From positions 1 through 23,599 of the forward strand of contig PIVW01000027.1 of the NCBI GenBank assembly GCA_003353825.1: 23,599 bases of DNA. Direction: 5' to 3'. The notes beneath the pieces were generated by a model. It did not search any database. It had not been told where the DNA came from and worked only from the letters and a program-made list of their open reading frames with translations. The stretch is from Chloroflexota bacterium. GTDB lineage: Bacteria; Chloroflexota; Anaerolineae; J102. A program made the translations under genes and the position numbers. Shown piece after piece: positions 1-7,858 of this stretch (the first letter of the stretch is position 1; every line of letters starts with the position of its first letter).

Positions 1-461
1 GCGTATGCGGTGGTGGGGATCAGGCCAAACGACATCACTACTTCGGGTAAAACACAACGGGCGAGTGAAATACCGGCAATCGACAGGGCCGTAGCAATGG
101 GTGGATGAGCGTGGACAACGCCGCTGATATCTGGCCTGCGCTTGTAAGCTTCGAGATGAAGCAAAATCTCACTGGAGGGGCGCAACTGGCGGGCGGGTCC
201 ATAGCGGGCGCCGACGGGATTGGCATCGGCGTCGATCAGCAGGAGTTGGTCAGGTTCGATGTAGCCTTTAGAGAAACCGCTGGGCGTTACCAGAAACAGG
301 TCATCATTCATACGAACACTGACATTGCCATCGGTGGCGGCGACATAGTCTTTACGCCACATCAGCTCGCAAACCTGAACGATCTCCTGACGCCATTCGT
401 ACTCGGTTCTGCTTCGTTCTACACGCTCACCCGATTCACCACTGTGCCGCATCAAACTCAT
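1..461 (-). CDS. Class II aldolase/adducin family protein (3' end outside window)
   Basis: Only the first 153 codons are present; the gene continues past the left edge. The ATG at 461 overlaps the TGA of the upstream shell-protein gene (ATGA), which fixes the start and implies translational coupling. Seen in the protein: a GNVSVR-type phosphate-binding loop, the segment RPSSE carrying the catalytic acid of this family, and HAHPP supplying two zinc-ligand histidines. These fit the Aldolase_II family (PF00596), which includes fuculose-1-phosphate and rhamnulose-1-phosphate aldolases that split a sugar phosphate into lactaldehyde and dihydroxyacetone phosphate. Directly behind two microcompartment vertex proteins, it is probably a cargo or feeder enzyme of a sugar-degrading microcompartment, as in the fucose/rhamnose loci of Planctomycetes and Clostridium. 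The substrate cannot be read from this fragment, and the third zinc ligand lies outside the window. Confidence 0.9.
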   Translation of the reverse strand, partial: MSLMRHSGESGERVERSRTEYEWRQEIVQVCELMWRKDYVAATDGNVSVRMNDDLFLVTPSGFSKGYIEPDQLLLIDADANPVGARYGPARQLRPSSEILLHLEAYKRRPDISGVVHAHPPIATALSIAGISLARCVLPEVVMSFGLIPTTAY

Positions 462-736
462 TCTACCAGCTCCACATCATCTACGATCCCCACCACCGTC
501 GCTCGCACCGGACCCCACGGTTCCATCTCTAATATCTGTCTGGAGCCATTCCCTTCATCCAGGATCAAGACACGGTCGCCCATACCTGCCTGTACGGTAT
601 CCAGAGCAATGTCGTACTTGCCCTCATCCAACACCCCATCCAACCCTTCACGTGTGACGGTGAGTAGCTTATAACCCTGATAGGCTGGATGTTTGATGGT
701 GGCGACAATGGCGCCGGTTACGCGGGCGATGTACAT
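458..736 (-). CDS. Bacterial microcompartment vertex protein BMC-P (EutN/CcmL family), copy 1
   Basis: A 92-residue protein matching the usual length of the EutN/CcmL family (PF03319). It opens with MYIARVTGAIVATIKHP, the typical first beta strand and loop, has the signature-like AGMGDRVLI in the middle, and ends with a VVGIVDDVELV strand. Members form pentamers that cap the twelve vertices of a polyhedral protein shell. It lies second in a minus-strand operon, 169 nt after another BMC-P gene and overlapping the aldolase gene by 4 nt. The hexameric BMC-H shell genes expected for a full compartment are not in the window and should lie further left. Confidence 0.93.
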   Translation of the reverse strand: MYIARVTGAIVATIKHPAYQGYKLLTVTREGLDGVLDEGKYDIALDTVQAGMGDRVLILDEGNGSRQILEMEPWGPVRATVVGIVDDVELVE

Positions 737-738
737 GT

Positions 739-794
739 GGTCGCTTGGTCGCTTGGTCGGGTGGTCGCTTGGTCGGGTGGTCGCTTGGTCGCGT
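739..794. repeat. Seven tandem 8-bp units, GGTCGCTT / GGTCGGGT
   Basis: Seven consecutive octamers: GGTCGCTT at 739, 747, 763 and 779, GGTCGGGT at 755 and 771, and GGTCGCGT at 787. The array begins two bases before the ATG (736) of the BMC-P gene, so on the coding strand it occupies the place where a Shine-Dalgarno site would be. Confidence 0.9.
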
Positions 795-832
795 GGGGCC
801 AGAGTGCATATCCGTCAAGACAGCGCCGTCCC

Positions 833-880
833 GGTCTACAGGTCTACAGGTCTACAGGTCTACAGGTTTCCCGGTCTACA
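833..880. repeat. Six tandem 8-bp units, GGTCTACA
   Basis: GGTCTACA is repeated at 833, 841, 849, 857 and 873, with one degenerate unit (GGTTTCCC) at 865. The array sits 38 bp from the 739-794 array, in the same gap between the two BMC-P genes. Both arrays have period 8 and each unit starts with GGT, mostly GGTC. Confidence 0.92.
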
Positions 881-905
881 GATTTCTCGCTTGCTCGGGT
901 GGTAC

Positions 906-1178
906 TTATCGATCTGTTTGTACGTCGTCGACGATGCCGACGATGGCGAGGTCGACAGGGACAAAGGTTTCAGGTAGGGCCAGGGCTGCTTCTCGGCTGG
1001 CGATGGTAAAGACCAGTTCGTCGGGGCCGGCCTGTGCCGTGGCGTCAGCGGCGATCTGGGGTTCGCCCATTGGGGTTTGATGCCTGTCCAAGGGCTGCAC
1101 CACAAGTAGCTTGACACCTTGTAGGCCGGTGTATTTTTGGCTGGCAACCAGAGTTCCAATCACACGAGCTAGCTGCAT
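906..1178 (-). CDS. Bacterial microcompartment vertex protein BMC-P (EutN/CcmL family), copy 2, divergent
   Basis: A 90-residue EutN/CcmL-type protein and the first gene of the minus-strand operon. The N-terminus MQLARVIGTLVASQKY and C-terminal strand AIVGIVDDVQTD align well with copy 1. The middle differs: the expected Gly-rich AGxGD/E-V loop reads AGPDELVF, followed by an alanine-rich stretch in place of GSSAR-like residues. Having two or three dissimilar BMC-P paralogues is normal in microcompartment loci. No Shine-Dalgarno site is visible; the ATG is preceded directly by 12-bp tandem repeats. A promoter lies about 60 nt upstream. Confidence 0.87.
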   Translation of the reverse strand: MQLARVIGTLVASQKYTGLQGVKLLVVQPLDRHQTPMGEPQIAADATAQAGPDELVFTIASREAALALPETFVPVDLAIVGIVDDVQTDR

Positions 1179-1210
1179 GGTCTAGGGTTGGGTCTAGGGT
1201 TGGGTCTAGA
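1179..1210. repeat. 12-bp tandem repeat GGTCTAGGGTTG, 2.7 copies, abutting a start codon
   Basis: GGTCTAGGGTTG at 1179-1190 and 1191-1202, followed by a partial GGTCTAGA at 1203-1210. The block touches the ATG (1178) of the first BMC-P gene and fills its ribosome-binding region on the minus strand. It shares the GGTCTA core with the 833-880 array. Confidence 0.9.
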
Positions 1211-1245
1211 ATATGCGGGAGAACCAGAATCCCACGTTCGTCAGC

Positions 1246-1275
1246 ATTATAGCGGAGTGGGTGTCTTCTGCCCAA
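1246..1275 (-). promoter_or_regulatory. Predicted promoter of the microcompartment operon
   Basis: On the minus strand a perfect -10 TATAAT (1251-1246) follows an 18-nt spacer after a weak -35 TTGGGC (1275-1270). Transcription would begin near 1239, giving a leader of about 60 nt that includes the 12-bp repeats. The ACCTGTCAGGT palindrome lies just upstream of the -35. Confidence 0.6.
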
Positions 1276-1281
1276 TTGTTT

Positions 1282-1292
1282 ACCTGTCAGGT
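1282..1292. repeat. ACCTGTCAGGT palindrome, dispersed copy
   Basis: An 11-bp odd palindrome located between the divergent promoters of the microcompartment operon and crcB. The same word occurs twice in the MITE-like element at 17618-17787. It may be an operator or a remnant of that dispersed element. Confidence 0.5.
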
Positions 1293-1297
1293 TGCGG

Positions 1298-1326
1298 TTG
1301 GCGTACTCTCAAGTTGGCGATATACT
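1298..1326 (+). promoter_or_regulatory. Predicted promoter of crcB
   Basis: -35 TTGGCG (1298-1303), 17-nt spacer, -10 TATACT (1321-1326). The predicted start is near 1333, about 44 nt before the GTG start of crcB. No fluoride riboswitch consensus is seen in this short leader. Confidence 0.6.
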
Positions 1327-1376
1327 GCCGTTATTGATCGATCATGGTTGCCATCATCATCTTCAAGGAATAACAA

Positions 1377-1760
1377 GTGGACAAAGTTCTTTTCATCGGC
1401 ATGGGGGGATTTTTTGGCGCCCTCAGCCGCTATTACCTTTCTGGGCTGATTCAATCCTGGTCGCGTAGTGTCGACTTCCCCTATGGTACACTCGCCGTCA
1501 ATCTGATCGGATGTTTTATTATCGGCTTCCTGGCCCATCTGGTGGGAGCTTATGGCATTCTTAGCCCGGAATTACGGCTCTTGGTTCTTGTCGGATTTTT
1601 GGGATCATTTACCACATTCTCCACATTTGAGAGTGAGGCATTTGCTTTGCTGCAAGCCAATCAGACGTTGTTGGCGGTTCTCGATTTATCAGCCCATGTC
1701 GTATTGGGCCTATTGTGCGTTTGGCTGGGCCAGACCCTGGCCGCTGTACTTTGGCGATAG
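1377..1760 (+). CDS. crcB: CrcB/Fluc fluoride channel
   Basis: A 127-residue, four-helix membrane protein of the usual CrcB length. Diagnostic segments are GGFFGALSRY near the N-terminus, FPYGTLAVNLIGCFIIG (the conserved G-T-x-x-V-N motif), and GFLGSFTTFSTF (the conserved phenylalanine and threonine-rich motif of the pore). CrcB/Fluc proteins are dual-topology dimers that let fluoride leave the cell. Translation starts at GTG 1377, with AAGGA at 1365-1369 as ribosome-binding site. The DUF190 gene follows after 10 nt, so the two are almost certainly co-transcribed. Genes for small dual-topology Fluc proteins often occur as pairs; only one is present here, which suggests a homodimer. Confidence 0.95.
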   Translation: MDKVLFIGMGGFFGALSRYYLSGLIQSWSRSVDFPYGTLAVNLIGCFIIGFLAHLVGAYGILSPELRLLVLVGFLGSFTTFSTFESEAFALLQANQTLLAVLDLSAHVVLGLLCVWLGQTLAAVLWR

Positions 1761-1770
1761 GAGTCAGTTT

Positions 1771-2106
1771 ATGTTACCAAAACAAGGTTATCTACTACGC
1801 ATCTTCATCGGTGAAAGTGACAAACACCACGGCAAACCACTGTATGAGTGGATCGTCACCCAGGCGCATGACCATGGCCTGGCAGGCGCAACGGTGACGA
1901 GGGGTATCATGGGTTTCGGCGCCAGCAGCCGCATCCACACCACCAAGGTCCTGCGCCTGTCAATGGATCTGCCCATTGTCATCGAGATCGTAGACACGCG
2001 CGAGAAACTGGAAAGCTTTCTCGACATCGTAGACGCCTGCATCGGTGAGGGTTTGGCGACGATGGAGAAAGCGGAAATACGTTTTTATCGCAGCAATGGC
2101 GGGTGA
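1771..2106 (+). CDS. DUF190 family protein, partner of crcB
   Basis: A 111-residue soluble protein of the DUF190 family (PF02641), recognised by GYLLRIFIGESDKHHGKPLYEWIV at the start, GATVTRGIMGFG in the middle and the LPIVIEIVD strand. The fold of this family is PII-like, with small beta-alpha-beta units. The ATG at 1771 is chosen because AGGAG lies at 1759-1763 with 7-nt spacing; the open frame extends further upstream only because it overlaps crcB. DUF190 genes are commonly found next to or fused with crcB, so a regulatory role in fluoride export is the usual guess, but no biochemical function is established to my knowledge. Confidence 0.9.
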   Translation: MLPKQGYLLRIFIGESDKHHGKPLYEWIVTQAHDHGLAGATVTRGIMGFGASSRIHTTKVLRLSMDLPIVIEIVDTREKLESFLDIVDACIGEGLATMEKAEIRFYRSNGG

Positions 2107-2159
2107 GACTTTAACGTACACTTGTGATTTGTTTGTATGTTTTTTGTCCACAAATGGTA

Positions 2160-2210
2160 ACTTGGCACAGTTTCCGGGGTACGTGAATACTTGACACAGT
2201 CTGGTATAAT
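2160..2210 (+). promoter_or_regulatory. Extended -10 promoter overlapped by a 29-bp-spaced direct repeat
   Basis: TGGTATAAT at 2202-2210 is a perfect -10 with the extended TGn element. It has no good -35 at 17 nt. A 14-bp word, ACTTGRCACAGTYT, occurs at 2160-2173 and again at 2189-2202, ending on the extended -10. The second copy contains TTGACA, but only 8 nt upstream of TATAAT, too close to be its -35. The repeats look like activator or repressor sites for the large exported protein that follows. Confidence 0.5.
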
Positions 2211-2276
2211 GGGAGTGTAAATTACAAAATCACATAATTTTTAGCGCTTCCAACTAATGGAGGGGAGGAAACCACC

Positions 2277-5200
2277 ATGGCGCGCTTACAGCTTCGCAGT
2301 CGCAAAACGATCAGCTTTTTCATTCTGGCGTTGTTCTTATTACTGCTGCTTGTCCACCCCGTCAGCATGGCAAGAAACAAGGACGTAAAACCAGGAGTGC
2401 TCGTTGTAAACCCGACGGCGAGTAAGACGTTATTTCCCACAGCTGACACCTACGTAAATGCAGCCAACCCGACAACGGCATATGGGGACGCATCAGATTT
2501 ACATGTGGGCAGGTATGACAACAAGAACCGGCGCATTCTTGTTCGATTCGATGTCAGCGACATCCCACAGGGAAGTACAATCACATCAGCCTACCTGGAT
2601 CTGCATCCGGTCTTCAATCAAGGAGCCGGCGCCACAGCTGTTACGGCTTTTAACGTCTGGCCCTATAGGATACTCAACTCTTGGGCAGAAGCAACGACAA
2701 CTTGGTATGTGCAACCTTCAGTGACCGGTATGGAAGATCCCGGTACCAACGTCGAAGCAAGTGCTGACTGGACACGCTGGACGGTGACGAACATCGTGCG
2801 TAGCTGGATAACTAATGGTACGTCCAACTATGGTATCGCCTTGCTCGGAGATGGTGCGACTGAGGGGATCTACGCCTATTATGCGCGTGGTTCTAGCTTC
2901 GGTCCCAAACTGATCGTCACTTATAAAGAACCGACAAATACACCGACTGCTACTCGCAGCCCCACCTTCACGCCTACACCCAGCTTTACACCGACTTATA
3001 CACATACACCCAGTTTTACGCCAACCCACACAATCACACCTACAAGAACGCCTCAACCTACCATCACCCCCACAAATACGCCAAGGTCGACACACACACC
3101 TACAAAGACTCCCCGCCCGACGATCACACCAACCGATACGCCATCCCCCACCCCCACGCCACGTTCGGGTGTGGTCGGCGAGTGCCCGGGCCAGGTCTGG
3201 GTCTACGCTGATCGAGATACCTGGGTCGAATCCTCAGACCCAGAAGCGATCCACGGGAAGGAAGATCGGATATGGCTAGGTGACAACGCCAGTGCTGAGG
3301 CCAGGACTCTGTTGCATTTCCCTGTTGAAGGTGTCGTTCCGCCAGAACAGAACATCTACCATGTCGCCCTAAATCTGTGGGCATTTGATGCCACGAGCTT
3401 GACCCGTGATATCAGACTGAATGTGCATTCACTGTCTGGTTCTTTCTCGGAAACGACGACTAAATGGTCGAATAAACCAGGAAGTCTGACTTTCTATGGT
3501 GAACGCATGGTCACCGGCAGTGGGCAATCTATCGACGTGACAGATGCAGTACGCGCTTGGCGGGCGGGCACAGAAGCGAACCACGGCCTTGCCTTAGAAC
3601 CTGTTTCAGATGATTTCTGGTATCAATACGGCAGTCGCGAGTACTGGGTGCAACCGCCTAGACTCACCATCAACTGTGGAAGTGATGAGATCACACCTAC
3701 GCCGACCCATACACCCTCCCGCACGCCCACCGCCACACACACGCCCACAAGGACACCTACTGCCACGCCTAGCTCTACACCCTCGTGTCCTGGCACAACT
3801 ATCATCCAAGCAGATGCCGACACCTATCTCGATTCCAGACATCGGGATTGGGTCCTGGGCAACAACCTTTCACTTTATGTCGACCGTTTCATCGGCGGCC
3901 CCGAAAATGGTTATGCAGATACACTCGTCCATTTCCCTAAGTTAGATGCGATGGACGGCTACTATGTTTATAACGCTACGCTACGTCTTCGTACGCAGGG
4001 ACCGCAGCCCGCCGAACCTTTGGATCAGTATCGCCTCTACACACTCAACGGGCCCTTTGATGAAAACACGACTACCTTTAACAACGCCCCCAGCGTTGGG
4101 GACTGGCATACCGACCGCATCGACATGCCCGCGGGTGACTGGCATGAAATGGATGTCACCGAACCTGTACAGGCGATCTACACAGAAGCGGCCCCCAACC
4201 ACGGTTTCAGAATACAAGGCAACCAAGGTAGGGTGATCTACGACAGCAGGGAATACACCAATCCGCCCGAGTTAGCCATCGAATGTGGTCTTGATGCCCC
4301 GACCATAACCCCCACCCCCACCGCCACCCCAACTCCAATACCTTGGGATCTGATCGCCTACAGCATGAACGTGGTACAGGCCGTGCAGGACACAGACAAC
4401 ACCGTCCCCTTAGTGCAGGGAAAACCGACATTTGTGCGGTTTATCGCCCATGCCAAGAAAAACGATAGCTACTATACCTCGCTGCAAAAGGCAAACGCTG
4501 AGAATATGACCAACTACCGGGCCTGGTTGACCGCCTCTCGCAACGGGCAGGAACTAGAAGGCTCTCCACTCTATCCCGTCGTAATACCTGATGCGCTAAA
4601 CTATTACCATGAATGGTGGCGTGATAGCTTTGTCTTCGAACTTCCACCTGACTGGGTCGATGGTACGCCTACGGAGTTGCAGGTGCAGATCAGGGCTATA
4701 GCAGTCCACGAACCAGATGAGTGGAAGGACAACAATACCCTAACGATTAACATCGATCCTCGCCCGGTACCACCGATGTGCGCCGTTTTTATCCCGGTGC
4801 GCGCCTACAGTTTGGGATCCCCCCCGGCCAACTACATGTATAGCGGTAAAGGGCTAGAGATGCTTAACAGGGCCAATTCCCTGCTGCCTACCTATATATG
4901 GCCTTATTATCAGTCAGAACCGATTGAGAATCTGCGTTGGTGCAGTACCGATTGGTGGCCATATCTTCCCTATCCTTGCTACGGTGGCTATCGTACCGAT
5001 TCTGATGATGATGGCAGCGACATGCTCACCGCCCTTTGGTGGCGAGACCGCTGGTCCGACGATCCCGACGAGTGTGATGATGCTTGTGCTCGTACCCATT
5101 ATGTCGGCATGTCATACCAGAAGGCAGGCACGAACACCTTCGGTAAGGCAAGACCAGATTGGGATTGTTCTTGGTTCTTGCTTCGCGAAGGAGATGGCCC

Positions 5201-6491
5201 CGGCTTCGGCGGAAACTCAGGCCCCCTGCTGAATAATCCCCAAGGAGGTGTTACCCTCGCCCATGAATTGGGACACAATTATGGTATCAAACATACTGAT
5301 TGCGGCAATCCCGATGATCCGGGACCATGGCCCTATGAAAACACCTGCTGGATCGGCGACGCCAGTCACCCCAACATTGGCTTTGAACCCAACACGTTGA
5401 CGTCGATGAAATGGGATGAAATCGCCGATCTCATGGGCTATCAATCGCCCAAATGGCCTGCCTCAAAGACATGGAATCACTACTACAACGACCTGCGGAA
5501 CCAGTACCCTTCCCCGGACTGGCCATTCTGTTCTTATGGCGAATTGTCGGCGCTCTCTGCACCAGAAGATATCCTGATTGTGTCAGGTACTTCTGCACGC
5601 GAGAGCATGACTGCAACCCTTACAAGTAGCCTGACTCCCAGCGATCTCTTGCCGCCCAAAAAACTTGCAGAGTTACTCGAGCCGCAAACAGGAGATAGCC
5701 AGCTCAATCTACTGGATGCCGCAGGTCAGACGCTGGCTTCTTACACGGTCGAAAGAGTACTAGCCTATGAACAAGGAGAAGGTGGAACCAAGGCATCTGG
5801 GTGGGTTTTCGGCATCGGCGTGCCCGTGCCAGAGGGTCTGGCAGCCATCGAGGCCGTGGGGCCAGACGGTGTCCTGGCAACAAAAACGCTAAGTGTGCAT
5901 GCGCCGGAAGTGACGATAACGTCGCCCAATGGCGGAGAGAGCATTGGCGATCCCTTTGTCATCAGGTGGGATGCCAGCGATGAGGACGATGATGATCTCA
6001 CTTATATGGTGCAGTACAGCGCTGACGCCGGCGAAGATTGGAAGGTACTGGTAACAAACGCGTTCACGACAACCTACACGACAACGGTGGCGTCGCTGGC
6101 AGGGGGAACAGAATCACTGATCCGTGTCATCGCCAATGACGGCGTCCTAACAGGCTTCGATGAATCGGATGCTCCGTTCCAGGTGCCACGACAGGCGCCG
6201 ATAGCATTCATCTACACCGCTGATGGTAAGCGTTTTGGTACCGATCCACCGCTCGTTTTACAGGGCGGCGGCATGGACAATGAGGATGGTTACCTGCAGG
6301 GGGAGGCTCTCACCTGGACGGTACCCGGGCAAGTGACTGACAAACCCGGCGATTCGTTGACGCTGTTCAATGTACCCCCTGGAAAGTACAAAGCGATCCT
6401 GACTGCGACAGACAGTGACGGTGTGTCAAGTACAGCCTCGATTCAATTTACAGTCGGTCTTTCACTCTATATCCCGATCATCATCCGCTGA
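2277..6491 (+). CDS. Large exported multidomain protein with DNRLRE-like domains and a zinc metallopeptidase centre
   Basis: A 1404-residue protein. ATG 2277 is preceded by a strong GGAGGGGAGGA. Layout: basic N-terminus and hydrophobic signal segment (about residues 10-30); a DNRLRE-like beta-sandwich (about 50-217, with TADTYV and ILVRFDVS); Thr/Pro linker (218-296); a second DNRLRE-like domain (302-466); linker (471-502); a third such domain (503-671); short linker (675-688); a beta-rich region resembling CARDB; and a peptidase region with [11 protein letters not shown] at 996-1006. The latter is the HExxHxxGxxH zinc site of metzincin-like enzymes, with LMGY near 1053 as a candidate Met-turn. 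The C-terminus has an Ig-like domain beginning [10 protein letters not shown] (about 1211), a PKD-like domain and the tail SLYIPIIIR. It probably acts outside the cell as a protease or adhesin. The substrate is unknown. A decayed paralogue follows directly. Confidence 0.85.
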   Translation: MARLQLRSRKTISFFILALFLLLLLVHPVSMARNKDVKPGVLVVNPTASKTLFPTADTYVNAANPTTAYGDASDLHVGRYDNKNRRILVRFDVSDIPQGSTITSAYLDLHPVFNQGAGATAVTAFNVWPYRILNSWAEATTTWYVQPSVTGMEDPGTNVEASADWTRWTVTNIVRSWITNGTSNYGIALLGDGATEGIYAYYARGSSFGPKLIVTYKEPTNTPTATRSPTFTPTPSFTPTYTHTPSFTPTHTITPTRTPQPTITPTNTPRSTHTPTKTPRPTITPTDTPSPTPTPRSGVVGECPGQVWVYADRDTWVESSDPEAIHGKEDRIWLGDNASAEARTLLHFPVEGVVPPEQNIYHVALNLWAFDATSLTRDIRLNVHSLSGSFSETTTKWSNKPGSLTFYGERMVTGSGQSIDVTDAVRAWRAGTEANHGLALEPVSDDFWYQYGSREYWVQPPRLTINCGSDEITPTPTHTPSRTPTATHTPTRTPTATPSSTPSCPGTTIIQADADTYLDSRHRDWVLGNNLSLYVDRFIGGPENGYADTLVHFPKLDAMDGYYVYNATLRLRTQGPQPAEPLDQYRLYTLNGPFDENTTTFNNAPSVGDWHTDRIDMPAGDWHEMDVTEPVQAIYTEAAPNHGFRIQGNQGRVIYDSREYTNPPELAIECGLDAPTITPTPTATPTPIPWDLIAYSMNVVQAVQDTDNTVPLVQGKPTFVRFIAHAKKNDSYYTSLQKANAENMTNYRAWLTASRNGQELEGSPLYPVVIPDALNYYHEWWRDSFVFELPPDWVDGTPTELQVQIRAIAVHEPDEWKDNNTLTINIDPRPVPPMCAVFIPVRAYSLGSPPANYMYSGKGLEMLNRANSLLPTYIWPYYQSEPIENLRWCSTDWWPYLPYPCYGGYRTDSDDDGSDMLTALWWRDRWSDDPDECDDACARTHYVGMSYQKAGTNTFGKARPDWDCSWFLLREGDGPGFGGNSGPLLNNPQGGVTLAHELGHNYGIKHTDCGNPDDPGPWPYENTCWIGDASHPNIGFEPNTLTSMKWDEIADLMGYQSPKWPASKTWNHYYNDLRNQYPSPDWPFCSYGELSALSAPEDILIVSGTSARESMTATLTSSLTPSDLLPPKKLAELLEPQTGDSQLNLLDAAGQTLASYTVERVLAYEQGEGGTKASGWVFGIGVPVPEGLAAIEAVGPDGVLATKTLSVHAPEVTITSPNGGESIGDPFVIRWDASDEDDDDLTYMVQYSADAGEDWKVLVTNAFTTTYTTTVASLAGGTESLIRVIANDGVLTGFDESDAPFQVPRQAPIAFIYTADGKRFGTDPPLVLQGGGMDNEDGYLQGEALTWTVPGQVTDKPGDSLTLFNVPPGKYKAILTATDSDGVSSTASIQFTVGLSLYIPIIIR
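2932..3165 (+). repeat. Low-complexity Thr/Pro linker coding region, ACACCTAC-like repeats
   Basis: About 78 codons consisting mostly of Thr and Pro, arranged as TPTxTP units, separate the first two DNRLRE-like domains. Shorter versions lie at about 3690-3783 and 4300-4340. Similar Thr/Pro runs occur in the lipoprotein at 16314. Such linkers are probably extended and could be glycosylated. Confidence 0.8.
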
Positions 6492-6544
6492 CGATTCCCA
6501 AACTGAGACTGCATCCCACACCACTTGATGGAGAGGAAATCACG

Positions 6545-7577
6545 ATGATTCCCCCTCGGTTCCGTAGTCGAATAGTTTTGTACATTCTCACGTTGGCTCT
6601 GCTATTGGTGATCTTTCTTTAAGCGAACCAGTCCGTTCGTGGAGCCAATGAACAGTTCTCCGAATCGCAGATCTTTGGCTCAGCCCCGACATCGAACACG
6701 ATCCTTTATGCCATTGCCGATACTTAGGACTGAGAATTCAATAACTTGCGGAACTCTACCGTCATGTCAGGAAGCAAATCATCCGCCATTCCTTCTTCAC
6801 ACCTCAGGAGAATTATTACGGCGCGCCAAGCCCAACGGATCCTTCGCCCCAAGCTCCTCCAGCATTGAGCATTTTCGAACTCGTCCCTCTGGCAGATGAG
6901 GTAGCATACATCGAAATCGAGGGTCCACAAGCACAGGTATTGACACAGATCAGCGCCATAAGCCAATCCCCCCACCGTGACGCTCATCTCCCCCCAACGG
7001 TGGTAAAATCCCAAGCACTGGCACTGTTCCTGTCTCCTGGACAGCAAGCGACGCTGATGGAGACTCCCTCAGCTTCCGCATCTTGTACAGCCCTGACGAT
7101 GGTGCGACTTGGTCGTTGCAAACATCGGACGTTAGCGATTCCGGCATCGAATTGGACGCCACGAATATCGCCGGTGGCATAACGCAGGGCCGGTTCAAGG
7201 TATTGGCCACAGACGGCATTCACACCAGTGCCGATATATCTGACGAAGCGGTGACCGTACCCAACCGTACATCGATCTGGCTGGATGCTCCGAACAGGTT
7301 CTACGAAGATACGCTCTACATCGAGAATTTGAACTACAATCACGCCATTCAATGGCAGGCACAAGCAAGCGAACCCTGGCTGAGATTCAGTGTCAATGAG
7401 GGCAATACACCGCAAGAGATCGCAGTTTTCGCCGATCCATCAGGATTGCAACCTGGTATATACACCGCCACTATTTCAATCACGAGTGCTGATGTACCCG
7501 GCCAACGGCAAGTGGTGGGTATCAATGTCCTTGTTACAGATCGCCCCACGCTATTCATGCCCGTCATCCTCCGTTAA
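6545..7577 (+). pseudogene. Decayed paralogue of the preceding exported protein
   Basis: An ATG at 6545 after GGAGAGGAAATCACG starts a signal peptide similar to that of the upstream gene. The frame stops at TAA 6620-6622, although the codons after it still read like a mature N-terminus, until a further TAG near 6725. From about 6756 the +1 frame resumes with ALSIFELVPLADEVAYIEIE, which parallels [20 protein letters not shown] in the intact gene. It then crosses C6 runs at 6968-6973 and 6990-6995. Deleting one C from each gives continuous reading through SPTVTLISPNGG, an Ig-like domain, a BACON-like domain and the tail TLFMPVILR. The DNRLRE and peptidase parts are missing. It is probably a real remnant, though homopolymer sequencing errors could explain the two C-run shifts. 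Confidence 0.8.
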
Positions 7578-7613
7578 AGAGCAGGCCGGCGCCGTCTGGC
7601 ATGTATTCATACA

Positions 7614-7644
7614 AAAGCCCCTCGTTGCATGAACGAGGGGCTTT
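7614..7644. terminator. Hairpin terminator, probably bidirectional
   Basis: A perfect 13-bp stem, AAAGCCCCTCGTT (7614-7626) with AACGAGGGGCTTT (7632-7644), and a 5-nt loop. On the minus strand GGGGCTTTT supplies a T run just after the tRNA gene. On the plus strand it lies 36 nt after the pseudogene stop. Confidence 0.85.
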
Positions 7645-7654
7645 ACCTACTTGA

Positions 7655-7727
7655 TACCCCCAACGGGGCTCGAACCCGTGTCTTCAGCTTGAAAGGCTGA
7701 CATCCTAGACCACTAGACGATGGGGGC
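7655..7727 (-). tRNA. tRNA-Glu (anticodon TTC)
   Basis: 73 nt on the minus strand. The acceptor stem GCCCCCA pairs with TGGGGGT, with discriminator A (7655). The anticodon loop reads CTTTCAA, giving TTC. The T arm contains GGGTTCGAGCCCC. CCA is not encoded. The gene has its own promoter at 7741-7770 and terminates at the hairpin 7614-7644. Confidence 0.96.
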
Positions 7728-7740
7728 TTAGAACACACGT

Positions 7741-7770
7741 ATTCTAACAGAGAGGCCGGGAGTGCGTCAA
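7741..7770 (-). promoter_or_regulatory. Promoter of tRNA-Glu
   Basis: On the minus strand, -35 TTGACG (7770-7765), 18-nt spacer, -10 TAGAAT (7746-7741). The predicted start is about 7 nt before the mature tRNA 5' end. Confidence 0.75.
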
Positions 7771-7842
7771 AGTTCGGCACACCGTATTGGCGAAATCTGG
7801 CTTTGCCTGCCGGCCCCCATCTACACATTTGCAGATAGGCAA

Positions 7843-7851
7843 TGATATACT
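7843..7851 (+). promoter_or_regulatory. Extended -10 element placing transcription start at the ATG of the next gene
   Basis: TGATATACT is an extended -10 (TGn plus TATACT at 7846-7851). With the usual 6-7 nt to the start point, transcription would begin at about 7858, next to the ATG at 7859, giving a leaderless message. No Shine-Dalgarno site is present before that ATG. Confidence 0.5.
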
Positions 7852-7858
7852 TGCCCGC

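Noticed and set aside
739..880. CRISPR array
   Set aside because: Units are 8 bp with no unique spacers and no cas genes nearby.
689..1080. Overlapping plus-strand frames of 90-110 codons across the repeats
   Set aside because: They are low-complexity translations of the 8-bp arrays and antisense to the BMC-P genes.
1304..1376. Fluoride riboswitch before crcB
   Set aside because: The short leader after the predicted promoter lacks the conserved GGNGAUGG...CGCC pattern and pseudoknot partner.
2191..2210. TTGACA/TATAAT as a classical sigma-70 promoter
   Set aside because: Only 8 nt separate the two hexamers; the -10 must act as an extended -10 or with another -35.
2718..3095. 125-codon minus-strand frame over the Thr/Pro linker
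   Set aside because: Its cysteine/arginine-rich composition is the complement of Thr/Pro codons; a shadow frame.
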